The position numbers and the translations under genes were made by a program. Below the pieces are notes generated by a model, which made no database searches, was not told the origin of the DNA, and saw only the letters and a program-made list of their open reading frames with translations. Of a stretch of DNA of 64,000 bases, positions 47,385 through 58,479 are shown one piece after another; position 1 is the first letter of the stretch; every line of letters begins with the position of its first letter. The stretch comes from Gnetum montanum (lineage: Eukaryota; Streptophyta; Gnetopsida; Gnetales; Gnetaceae): the NCBI GenBank assembly GCA_015680685.1, contig MNCI01003473.1:188432-252431 (forward strand). The letters are read 5' to 3'.

Positions 47385-47934
47385 TGTGACATCCCATCCT
47401 TAGATGTCATGCCAAATGTCAAATATATGATATATTAGACAGTATGCGTATGAAGAAAATAATCAAATATGAAATATATATGATATTTAACATTATGTAT
47501 AATGGAAATAATAAGAAAAATGTAAAAAGAGAAAGAAAAGAATGCTTTATTGATATGGAATAGTGTATCTGGATCATGCTCTAAGAGTGTTTCTTGGGAT
47601 TTTCTTCCTTTGACATCTATCCCTTAAAGGCAATCCAACATTTCCACCATAGTTAGGCCTATAACTTGGCTAGGAGGGATGGATAATCCACTTTGTGACT
47701 TGCTTATATTGGATCTGCCACTCCATGCTAGCACAACCTCTAAGCCTGGGTATAACTGCATTAGGTCAAATCCCCAAAGGTTACCTCAAGAGACACATCT
47801 GTTATTACAACATGCCCTTTCGAGTCTCAATTACAACTACACTTTCGAGTCTTTTTACAATAACAATAACACTTGTTATGAAGAGACACCATCTTTGTTA
47901 GGCAACAACATCATTTGGGAATGTGGACATGACA
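47385..47934 (-). repeat. element D 5' LTR
   Basis: 550 bp, clearly collinear with 42128-42750; shared blocks include GAATGCTTTATTGATATGGA and CAAATCCCCAAAGGTTACCT. Followed directly by CAAAA. Confidence 0.85.
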
Positions 47935-47939
47935 CAAAA

Positions 47940-48304
47940 CATAATTTTGTTCATACTAAAGGGTTGTGTAGGCTACTAGACATAATTAAGAATCCTATTT
48001 TCTTAGTTTTGACTTTTGCAACATGTTTTCTAGCATATTCTTCTAAATACCCTATGAACCAAAAATACATTGGGATAGATTTACACTGAGATTACATAAA
48101 GAATAATTTTGAATAAAATAGAAGTGCCACAATATGGATTTTCTAAAATAAATTATAGAACTACTTTTACGCTTAATCCTTCCTTTAGAATTACAAATGA
48201 ATGACATGATTAGGGCTTTGAAAACTTTTTGTTCTACCCAATTCAAAATTAAAACCTAACCTTTCTATTTAGATTAGATACAAATTATTTTTTAAGGTGT
48301 TTCA
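47940..48304 (-). repeat. element E 3' LTR, piece 3
   Basis: Resumes after element D and its right CAAAA duplication. It aligns with about 55521-55913 of the intact LTR; shared blocks include TTGTTCAT, GACTTTTG-AACATGTTTTC against ACTTTTGTAGCATGTTTTC, and CTTTCTATT. Ends GTTTCA followed by a minus-strand polypurine tract. Confidence 0.8.
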
Positions 48305-49470
48305 TTAGCCTCCCTTTATTGATTTTTTAAGGTTAGACCAAGGAATATCAACAAAAAATGCTAAAACATCATTGCAATTCTACTATGCATACTTCCTCTT
48401 TCTACCTAACCTCATAGATGTCAAATCATGTTGATGAAGGGAGCATGAATGGTTGAGTGTTGAGAACATCAAGAGAAATGATGAGATAGGTGAGGATTAT
48501 GATATTTTAGTAAGGAAGTGTTACAAGACCTTGGCACATAGATATTTGGCCATAACATGATGTTGCAAACACGCATTCATGATACTTCTTTTTGTTTTTT
48601 GTTTTTAGATATAAGATCATAATGATTGGCTAGAAGTTTAACTATTAAAGATTACTAGTAGAAAAATGGTTACATTTGATAGATTCAACTTCCATTTGTA
48701 ACATTCATGATTCAACATTTATTATGTTTCAGGGTACTTCTCTCTCTCTCTCTCTCATGAGAGAAGGAAATCTTAGCCATGATTATTAACAAGCTTTAGC
48801 AGGTTCAAAGGACACTTTTATGAATGTTAGGTTTTAATTAGTTCAATACCTACATGTCAAAAATCTTACTACATGTAATTGTTATTGTAACATGTCATAA
48901 GATCAATGATTCACATCATTTAGGTGAAATAGTAGCAAATGCTATACAAGAAAAGGAAAATTCCATGAGTATTAAACTCACTACAAGTGTGATCATGCGA
49001 AGTGACAAGAAGAAGAATGAAAAAGAGAAACTTTGGTTATCATGGTTAAACAACTTGATGAAGTAAGGTATTTCGAGGTCATGAGATAACTTAGTGTTCT
49101 AATGAATAGTACCTTTGTAACATCTTCTGGCATAACTTGTTGACACAACTAGGAGAAAACCAACTAGCCACTTCAAAAGTACACATCTAATAAAAGAGAA
49201 AAGTAAACATAAGCATAGAATAAGTAATGTCTAAGCTAGGATACCTTCTTAAGGGTTTTGATATGGATAATAGTGAAAATTAGTAGGTTTTGATGCTCCA
49301 CTACATGCTTAATGAGGTCTAAAATATTTATAATATTCTACTATTATCTTAGATAGGAACAAGAATTAAGAAGTGTTGAAGAAGATGCTTTTGCTCACTT
49401 GTGATCATATTGTCCAATGAGATTATTTGTTCTAATAATGCTTGGTCTAGCCTGTCAACAAGAACAAACA
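48305..49470. other. element E 3' untranslated internal region
   Basis: Between the polypurine tract and the integrase tail. No coding signal is recognised on either strand. A (CT)n microsatellite lies at 48739-48756. The plus-strand frame at 48854-49066 is judged chance. Confidence 0.4.
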
Positions 49471-49489
49471 TGACAACTAAAGAAATGGG

Positions 49490-49720
49490 ATTAGTGTTAG
49501 ATGTAATATTACTTTAGATAAGAGTGTTTTATTGTGTTGGCTAGCTCATTTTTATTTAAGTTAGCTAGCTTGAAGGCTCCATTTCCATAAGCTTTGATCA
49601 TCGAAAAAGGTCCCTTTCAATTTGATAAAAACTTAAAATCAAGTTTATGAATAGCTTTTAGAACTATGTTCAATGTTTTTGGTGGTCAATAGGTTTAAGG
49701 TCTAGATATTCTTGATTTAA
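49490..49720 (-). pseudogene. element E integrase C-terminal tail
   Basis: On the minus strand a short stretch reads KGPFSMIKAYGNGAFKLAN near 49560-49620. This matches the typical end of plant Ty3 pol (GPF-V-K-Y--GAY-L-D--G), the integrase C-terminal region. Between this and the protease (about 49760-50860) no reverse transcriptase, RNase H or integrase core is legible, so E lost most of pol or replicated as a deletion derivative. Confidence 0.5.
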
Positions 49721-49759
49721 CTAAAGTGTAATGGTACTAAAAGGTCTAGAAAGGTGTAA

Positions 49760-50860
49760 TGATTAACTGATTTAATGCAACATCTCCATTCTAAGATCCT
49801 ACACATTAGGTAAAATAAACAAGGATTACAAGGCATGTACATTAGAAATTATTGAATAACCAACATTGTTAAATGATAACTATCGATTGTTAGTGTATAA
49901 TGTTTAAGCAAAAAAAGGGAACTAATGTATAACTGCAACATAAATTGAGAAAAATAGTGAAATTACATTGGATAGCATAAATTATACATAAATATGAAAA
50001 TTATGCTATGTAGTCTAATTTTTACATAACTTTACAAATTACATTAGGTAGTGTAAATTATGTGTAATTTTTGTAAATTATGTTGGATAGCATAAATTGT
50101 ATGTTTATGCCATGTTGGAGATATTTATGTCACGTTACAAGATTTATGCTACGTTGAAAATTTACACTATCTTATAGAATATACACTATGCTCAAGATTT
50201 ACACTATATGAATGAACTTAGCTAGCGTAACAGTAATTGATGAAAATTTTTTTTGGATTACATTGATTGTAAGCTAGTGTTTAAGAAGAATTTGGAAATG
50301 ATTAAACTGGTGAAAATCATATGCTTCGTAGGGGTCACACTCTAAAATTTTAGTTCAAACCTAAAGACATAATCCTTTGTTCATCATTAAAGGTAAGTTG
50401 TTATGATTATTATTTCAGTTTCATTTGTTTACATTTGTTATCATGAATGAAAATTACATCTTTTATTGCTAACAAGATCATAGTAGCAGTGGTGGTGAGG
50501 AAATTTCTCTAGACCCAATGATATAGTTTTCTATTTCCTTTATCTTGCTTTTATCTACATTTTTGTACTTTTATTATATTTTCAGGACATATTTTTTGAA
50601 CTATTTATTAGGCCATAGGGTAACTATGTAATGAAAAGATCTATAATGTAACATACATTATTCTATTTCACTTTTGTTTACATTATATTCTACTATTAAC
50701 TAAGATAAACAAAGTAAGAAGATAGGGAAAAACATGCCACTAGTTTAAATAAAATATCCAAATAAAAGTAAGATCAACAACCCACATGAATGGTAACTAA
50801 GAAAATGTGTTAATTACAAAGTTGTTTCTAGAGTTTTAATAAGTTGGGAAACTCCTTGTG
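49760..50860. other. non-coding insert region with a bidirectional AT-rich repeat array
   Basis: Lies where reverse transcriptase and integrase would be expected. At about 49955-50235 a ~25-bp unit (like AATTACATTGGATAGCATAAA) occurs several times in both orientations, for example 49961-49984, 50036-50060 and 50074-50098 forward, and about 49997-50021 and 50141-50163 reversed. It could be a MITE or foldback-like insertion that replaced pol. Ends were not defined. Confidence 0.4.
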
Positions 50861-50869
50861 AATGGTTAT

Positions 50870-51700
50870 GTACTCTATGATTCCCTTGTCAACAAGTTCA
50901 AACAACATTTCATCCCAAGCTTCAAGGCTTCATCGATAATGAATTACTTAGAAGGCTATGTATCTATAGATTTAGCCATAGGCTTAGATTCATCTATAGT
51001 ATCTTGGGGTTTATTAGACTCTATAACTTCTTCCAGTAGCTCTAAAACCAATCCCTATTTGAGGTGATTACTAGGAGAAGAGATTACATTATCACAATGA
51101 ATAATAATCTTATCACCTTCATAAGGGAGATGAATCTCTTAATGGATAGGTAATGAGACTATTCCTATCTTAGCCAACAAAGGTCTATCCAAGATTAGGT
51201 TGAAGCTAGGTATTTCCTTGACAACTTAAAAGTTCATAGAAGTGGAGAATTAATTCCCAACCACAAAATCTAAAAGGATAGAACCCCATACTATTAGCCA
51301 TCTACCATTAAAATATTTTAGGGATATAATAGAGGTTTCTTAGATGTTTAGCTAAGTCTAGGCATTCCAAAATAGAGAAGGAAATGACATTGATCATTGT
51401 GCCATCATTGACATGTATGTGATGAACCTTGTATTCTCTAATGCATATGGTGAGAAAGAGAAGGGCACATAAAATTTTTCCATTCTAGGTATCAACTTTA
51501 ATTTTGTTATTATTAAAGGTTAATGGTATTCTTCATATCTCGTCATTAGTAGTCTATAGCATGATGACTAAGTTTATAACCTCCTCTTGACTGGGCACAC
51601 TAGAGTCTATGGGGATAAAGGTTAATAGCTTAACCCAAGCATTACAATGAGCCTATGAGCTTATGGAAAAGTCATAAACGTTGAGAGATATGTTCTTTTG
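50870..51700 (-). pseudogene. element E aspartic protease region
   Basis: Minus-strand reading gives HHIHVNDGTMINVISFSIL, where the family has a DGGSSLNV-type active site (the Asp is kept as DG). It is followed by SFNLILDRPLLAKIGIVSLP near 51160-51220, the FNLLLGRPWIH-AGAVPS block of Tat-type proteases. A degraded G-patch-like tail (LKLGMKCCLNLLTRE) follows near 50880-50930. It would process the E polyprotein. Stops are frequent, so it is non-functional. Confidence 0.65.
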
Positions 51701-52679
51701 TTTTAATGATTATTTAACTTATTTTAATGTTGTAGAAAACCCTTGTTGATAGGTATCTACTTATCATTGTGTGGATCCTTCACTTCTTCTATCTTCCCTA
51801 ACATCTTGAGTTAATGTTTGAGTAAAGGTTATATTGGCTGCTTGGATATAGGTAGTTTGAAAGCTTTTTTTGGTTGGCTTGTTGATGATGATTGGGAGGG
51901 ATGAATTCATGGGTATCATTAAGATAATGATTAGCCTATGGGGATCTACCTATTTTCATACCTTAGGCTATTGGATATATTTCCTAGGATTAACTATCAT
52001 TTTATTAATTACGAGTTTCTATTGTTATGGAGAAGAGACCCTTTTGGTCAGTGGAGATAATGTAGAGACATTGACAACAATCAAAGCATATTGGCTACGT
52101 GAGGTAAGGGGGTTTATTGGTACTTTAATAATAAATTACTTTTTAGCAATTGAAGAAGCTACGATTACTTGTTGAAGCCACAAAGAAGTTGATGGTGGGA
52201 TTCTTATGATAGAAGGCTCTTTGGGAAGTAAAAATGATTATTCTTTGATGAAAAAATGCTTTTTAGGAGGCACTTTAATCATGAAAGGTTTCCTAGGTGA
52301 ACTATACTTACTAGATTTTGTAATAATGACTATTGTGTAAGCATCATTACTAGCATTTAGAGGGTCCTTAAACACTTACATACTCTAGTTTTGGACCCTA
52401 ACAAGGTTAGATTCATCTAGTATGAGTTTTTCATTATCAATCATCTTTTACAGATAATCCTTTAAGGTTAGAAAAATATCAATTTTGTGATCCAAAAATT
52501 GGTGATAATGGGAAAAAATATATACATAGAAGTATTTAGGTAGTAGTGGATCATCTTTGGTGGCCACAACATGATCTAGAGCTATTCTACTTAGACAATC
52601 ATGTCTTTTCCTAGAATATATAGATAATCACTTATGTTGAATGTGATTATTTTTTAGCAATTGATCAAAGAGTTAAAAG

Positions 52680-54250
52680 GATTTCATGGGTATTTTAGTT
52701 TACTTAGATCAATATTTTCATTCAAAATTAGTTCTCATTTTCTTTGAGATAGATAATGTTGGTGGTTAGTTAGAAATAGAAAGTGTTGGTTGTGATGATT
52801 TTAGCTATTGTGTTTGATGTTCTAATTAATCTTCTTATTTGGATTCCTTAGCCATAGTATCCATACTTGTATGCATTGATTGTTGCTTAGCCTTGTGTTT
52901 ATCTTTTTCAAAATGTTGGCTTTTGTATGCTATGTAGGCCAAATCATTACTTGCCTCATTTGCTTCTTCAATGTGTTTGATCTATTAAAAGGCTTAACCA
53001 AGTGTGTATGAATTCAAGTAGTAAAGCTTAGACCTAATGAAATCATTCAAAGCTTCCTTAAAGAGGACTAACAAATGAGTCTCGAAGATGGGCTTAGGAA
53101 TTTATTTTAGGGTTAAATTCCATCTTTGAATAAACTTTTGGACTAGCTCTAGAGGACCTTTCCTTACCCTCATAAGTTGGTCTAGCATGGTTTATAGCTT
53201 CAAGTTTTACTTGAAGTCATTAATAAATGGGGTATTTAGGTCATCTAGGGAATTGATGAAATTTTAAAATAATGAATGATACCAATCTTAGGTTTTACCT
53301 ATTAGAGACCTAGGAAATACTCATAATAATGTATGAGGCCAAGACTACAACAAGAGATACTTAGATCCCAAAGTGATCATATGGGCGTTATGTTCTTCTT
53401 CACCATTTTACCTGGTGAAATTTGGGATGGGAATTCTAGCTAGCAAGGTTATTTATGGTACATGGGAGCTAATGAAATCATCCTAGTAAAAATTCATTAT
53501 TTTGACAATTTGGGATGTAGTTGCCTTAAGTTTCCAAAATTCTTCAATGAGGTCTTATGTCATATGGTAGGCTTGATTTAGAACTTGAGGCATATTGGTA
53601 GGTTGAGTAGGAGCTATAAATTATTGGGCATGACATCTTTGGATGGTCAATTTAGGTGAAGGTGGTATGAGATGCATAGGTGTAGTGAAGGAGTTTTTAA
53701 ACAATGAAAATAATATCTACGAGTTGGCATGTGATTGCAAATACATAGCACATATAGTCGTAATAGGTTGATGCATAGAAAAAGAAGGCTGGGGGTGGTA
53801 AACTAAATGAGGTTGAGACACAGTTGTTACATGAGGAATAGGGGTTGTGGTAGTAAAAACAGTATTAACATATGGTACTTATTGAGAAGTTTGTGTGATG
53901 AGGGGGATAGAAAGAATTTGAGGGATTACTAGGGTAGCTTGGGATAAGTTGATTGTAAACATATTTGAGGCTATGTCTTGTAGGGGTTCTTCTATCTATG
54001 GATCAACTTCAAGAAAAGTACTTAAATTGGTTGGGTAACTTTGGCTTTGTACTTGAACTTTGTTCTTACAAGTAATGACTTCTTCATTAGTGTCAATAAG
54101 TTAGGCTAACATGTTAACAAAAACATATATAACTTTGATCTTGTCATGTGAGGAAGGGATGTACTCCTTGCCTTTCCTATGAATTACCTCATATTAGCAC
54201 TTGAAGTCAAGTTCCTTATGTAGGGTACATAGACCACCTTATATTTTGGC
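52680..54250 (-). pseudogene. element E gag
   Basis: Minus-strand reading gives a large Ty3 gag. Recognisable blocks are LARIPIPNFTR-NGEEEHNAH near 53400-53460, DWYHSLF-NFINSLDDL, and GPLELVQKFIQRWNLTLK near 53100-53160 (family: a RW---A-aligned core that packages genomic RNA). It is preceded by a Pro/Thr-rich N-terminal stretch and followed by an acidic linker into protease. Several TAG and TGA stops interrupt it. Confidence 0.65.
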
Positions 54251-54800
54251 ATAAATAAAATTATGGAAATCTTAAGTGATATTTGAAAAAGCAGAATATT
54301 AGCCAAAACTCAGAAAGAAATGAAAATTTTCTACAATAATAAGACCTTTAGGTCATAGATACAATTAGAGTTTTATTTACTTGCCATGTAGATAATGATA
54401 TATAGTAGAATAGAAGAATAATAATTCATAAACCAGAAAACAAGCAAAGATTGTGATATAGGAGAGTAACAGTGTGTAGGGTGAATAGGAAAAATTAGAG
54501 AACATATATATTGCAACATAATTATGGCAGTGTGATGTTAGGGGATGGATAATGCAACACAATTAGATGGCAAATTTTTTCATGACATAATTATCAAGAA
54601 CTCTAAAAATTGAAAAACAATGAATGTTTAATAGAGGGAATCACAATGTAAAGCAAGGGTTTTTAGTGGCATAGCATGAGAGCGTAATCTAGGGTTTATA
54701 CAATGTAGCATAAACCATGGATTAGCATAAACAAGGAGTAAATGTAAAAAGACCCTCCTTCTAGTGCTAGAAAACTATAGTCATGGAAAGAATCAAATAC

Positions 54801-55913
54801 TGGAGAGTCAAAAAAATTTGTAACTAAAACAGTTTTACCCTAGACCTACATGGGCCTAAGAAGCAAGTCTAGGATGCCTTAGTCTCACAAGAAGCATTAT
54901 CACCTAAGGACTTATGGACTAGTAATGAATGTGATATGTACAAAAATAAAGAAAAAAAATATGTAAATATAACTGACTTACTATATCTAGTAGATATTTG
55001 GCAAGAAATAAAAAGAAAAATTTAAATGCAAGAACAATGGAAATAACTGAAAAATATTGTACACTTATATTAAAGCATGCAAAAAGTTTAGAGAGTATAG
55101 ATATGGTCACAAAGAGGCCTAAGAAATGCCAAATCCTTGGCCACATGGGGGAAGGCTTTAAGGTTGCTCTAATTACAAAGTTTCTCTAGATGTTGGTTGA
55201 CTCTAGGGTTGATTTATTCTTGAAAATATTAGAAGAATTGTTTCACATGTGGAGCTTTTCTACCCTCCTCAAGATCCTTTTGTAAAGAATGTTGGCTTCA
55301 GGATCCTCTTGTGAAAAGGAGCTATTTCAAGATACTCCTATGGAAAGAGGTTATTTTAGGCTATAGGTTTGTTATGAATTAATGTTTATGGTTGCCACAG
55401 CTAGTTCATGTTGTTTTATACTTTCTACTCTTTGAAAGATTTCTAAGTGCACCAAAATTCTCTCAAAATTCTATCAAAACCTCCCTTGAAGTGTTGATTT
55501 TGACTTTTATAGATCCAAAATACACTATTGTTCATGTTGAGATAGTTGTATAAGCTATTGAGCATAATCAGGAATCTTGTTTTCTCAACATTAACTTTTG
55601 TAGCATGTTTTCCAACATATTCTTTAAAATACATTATGGACCAAACATATGCTAGAATATATTTATGTTGAGAGTTTTATGCCTTATGTTGAGATTACAT
55701 TTGAAAGAATTTTAAATAGAATAGAAGTGCTACAACATGGGTTTTCTGAAAGGAATTACATGATCACTTTTACACTTGATCCTTACTTTAGAATTATAAA
55801 TGAATTACATGATCAAGACTTTGTAAAGTTTTTGGTCTACTTAATTTGAAATCAAAACTTGACCTTTCTATTCAAATTAGACTTGAATGTTTTATGTGTT
55901 TTAATATGTTTCA
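54801..55913 (-). repeat. element E 5' LTR (uninterrupted copy)
   Basis: About 1.11 kb, oriented minus. Because this copy lacks the B and D insertions, it marks their exact empty sites: ATGTT at about 55409-55413 corresponds to the B target duplications ATATT/ACATT, and CAAAA at 55516-55520 to the D duplications. The primer site just left of 54801 was not recognised. Confidence 0.75.
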
Positions 55914-56371
55914 TACAACATCACAAATATGATGTATCTAAAACTAGTAAAGTTTATAAATACTATCTACCTAACACATTGAATGCATCTTTTGATCATA
56001 ATAATAGTCATATTCTTATAGTTTGTTTTCAAAATGCTTAGAATTTATTAGAAAGTGCTTACAGTATGAATTCAAATTAACTATACAAAGTCTTATTCCA
56101 ATGGACTGTACCCAGATTCCATCCATGAATAGCAAGAAGATTAAGATTCATTCTAGTTCATTGCAACACTTTGACATAAGCTAAATTTACATTTAATACA
56201 CTTTATTTTCATGTAATTTAGTTAACCTTTACTACACTATGCACTTAGCTAATAATTTATAATTCATTGCCAATTAATTATGTAAATGAAATATGACCAT
56301 TTTAAAACATAAATGTATTAATGTTTGGTAATACTAATGGCATGCCACTTGGTATGCCCAATTGTAGACGT
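55914..56371. other. unassigned AT-rich DNA between element E and the solo LTR
   Basis: No domain or repeat was recognised. It starts with TACAA, the expected position of E's right target duplication. Confidence 0.35.
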
Positions 56372-57473
56372 TGTGGAACAAGAACTTAGAAGGGGGGTTG
56401 AATAAGTTTTCCTAATTTAAATGTTGTAGCCACCAAAAACAAACATAAATTTTACATGATTTCTCAACTTGGGTACATCCACACTCAGAGGGTAGAATCT
56501 GTGCACACCTCTAGAATTTGTTTCTTCAAGATGTGGTTTGAAGGATATCATACCCTGTACAAGCTTTGAGCTCCACTCTGGAGTGTTTCATTGTTACAAA
56601 ACCACTCAACCCTACAAGATCCTAACAAGGTTAAAATGTGGTTTAGAGGATCCCACAACCTTTACAAAATTAAGCTCCACACCAGTGTTTTGTCACTATA
56701 AAACTATGTAACCTTGTAATGTCCTAACAAGCTCAACAAAAATTTCTTCTCACAAGAAGCATATCAACCCCATAGGGCTATAAGAAATAAAGAAAAAGAA
56801 CAAGGAAAGAGTGTAACTTGATTTACAAAACCTTGTACTTGAAACTCAATACAATTAAAATAAGAAAATGATGATACAATAAAGAGAAAATAAAAATTCA
56901 CTTAGAATAGCCAGTGATAAGTTTTTCAATGAATAGTGCTTGCATATTTCCAAGATTTTCATTTTGTCTTATAGCTATGGAGTTTTTGAAAACTCCTGAG
57001 AATTCATGCGATAGCTATCAAACAACTAGTATAGACATCTACTTCAAAGTTTATACATCTATCTAAGAGTATTGTCGATGCATAAGAGACATCTACTTGA
57101 AAGTGTAGACATCTTCCTATAGATGTCTATTGATAGACATCTGTCCTCAAAGATAGACATATGCTATTTGTACCAGACATCTACTTTCTAGAAGCACTTG
57201 AAGATATGAAGCATTTCTTTGATCCTTGGGCTTCTCAATAGTTCTAAGAACATCTTCATTTGGCTTGTAGACTTCATTAACATCCATGCTCTTATCTTGT
57301 GCACTTAGTCTTCGTTTTGACATCTCATCATGGATCTTGTTCTTAATGTCTTATTTCTTAGTTTGAAGTTATTTGTTGATTAATTCTTTAATGGCCCTAC
57401 AAGACCACAATCACACACATACATTCTATATTCTTCATTTTCTCTAAGGTTTTGACATACCAAAAGGTCAAGA
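56372..57473 (-). repeat. solo LTR of the A (copia) family
   Basis: Matches the A1 and A2 LTRs from TGTGGAACAAGAACTTAGAA to CATACCAAAAGGTCAAGA. There is no primer site on the left and no polypurine tract on the right, so this is a solo LTR left by LTR-LTR recombination. Flanks GACGT and AACAC differ only by transitions, so the target duplication is plausible but unproven. AGACATCT motifs are dense at 57035-57190. Confidence 0.78.
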
Positions 57474-58470
57474 AACACTTCATAACCTAGTAATGTTAGC
57501 ATAAGTTTAGGATGTATATAACAAGTTGAAATTGAATGCTCATCACATAGGCTAGACTAGACTTACTTCTCATACTTAGCTTGAGTTTAATTACATTTTA
57601 ATATTTTAGTATCATTTTATCATGCCCTAAATAACATCAAAATCATATGACTTAATTACACTTAACCATACACACTAGGGTCACAAAACTATGATTATAA
57701 ATTATCTACATATCACACTACTCTACTTTATAAATTTTGATTAATTAACTTGCATACACTTATGATTAAGCATTGGAATTGCTTACCACTCATCATTGGC
57801 ACTACTATTAAGGGCTTAGTGATAGTAATCTAGATAGTTAGAATTATTCATGATCATTTTTAAAAGTTAAATGATTTATCAATTAGAAAGTAATATAATT
57901 TTATTCAAAACACATATAATAATTCAAAATTTATTTTTCTCATAAAGCTTATTTTGTCCCTATTAACAATTCTACTAGGGAACATGATAGAACAACTAAA
58001 AGTAGAGACAATGTATCCTACTAAGTTAAGATCATTTACCAGTTCTTGTATCCTTACTATCTAGAATTCATCTTTATCATTCACTAAGATAAATAGATGG
58101 GGTGAAGGAACCTAGAAGAAAACATTATTTTACCTTCTATTCATTCATTCCCATCAATGCTTATGATAGCATTAATTAAGATTAGACTAGATATAATTGT
58201 CATTAACTACAAGGTGGCTGATGCGATGTCTAGGACTTATCAATCCATTGAAGCCTAACTTTACAAGGATTATTTCATGGATACATACAATGAAGTAGTA
58301 AAGGGAAAGTGATTTATCATAACATTGATATCATAGTCTAAAAAGGTGAACACAAAATATTACTCAGCTAGATTCAATTATCAAAATCATTTTCCCTTCA
58401 ATGTAGATGATGTGACAAATCCTTAGCTATGTTTAGTTTTGGAAATCAACCAATGAATCAAGAGAATAAG
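57474..58470. other. unassigned AT-rich DNA upstream of the B-family gag remnant
   Basis: No LTR edge was recognised. Near 58195-58245 the plus strand reads KVADAMSRT, which resembles the end of a Ty3 RNase H (VADALSR), but nothing upstream supports it. Confidence 0.3.
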
Positions 58471-58479
58471 ATCCAACAT

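Larger units (their letters stand above)
42128..47934 (-). mobile_element. element D: non-autonomous LTR element carrying a host gene fragment
   Basis: LTRs 42128-42750 (623 bp) and 47385-47934 (550 bp) share edges TGTGACATCC and GGACATGACA on the plus strand. A tRNA-iMet-like primer site (minus ATTGGTATTAGAGAAAACC, 47366-47384) adjoins the right LTR, and a modest polypurine tract (minus CTAAGGAGGGTAGAT, 42751-42765) adjoins the left LTR, so the element is minus-oriented. The target duplication CAAAA is perfect (42123-42127, 47935-47939), and the empty site is preserved at 55516-55520. No gag or pol is recognised in the 4.6-kb interior, though 390 bp are unsequenced. It resembles LARD-type elements. 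Confidence 0.82.
15371..55913 (-). mobile_element. element E: Ty3/gypsy (probably Tat-like), minus strand, host of nested insertions
   Basis: Two copies of a ~1.1-kb LTR bracket the region. The left copy (3' LTR) is in three pieces: 15371-15981, 42016-42127 and 47940-48304. The right copy (5' LTR) is intact at 54801-55913. LTR ends on the plus strand are TGGAGA and GTTTCA. A polypurine tract sits right of the left copy (minus-strand AATAAAGGGAGGCTAA, 48305-48320). Internal DNA 48305-54800 codes for gag and protease on the minus strand plus a short integrase tail. Flanking 5-mers (TGTGT left, TACAA right) do not match, so it remains possible that the two LTRs belong to two related insertions. 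Confidence 0.65.

Noticed and set aside
48854-49066. 70-codon plus-strand frame in the E interior
   Set aside because: No recognisable domain, opposite to the coding strand of E, and of a length expected by chance.
58195-58245. RNase H end motif KVADAMSRT upstream of the plus-strand gag remnant
   Set aside because: A nine-residue match with no supporting upstream domain is too weak to call a second element.
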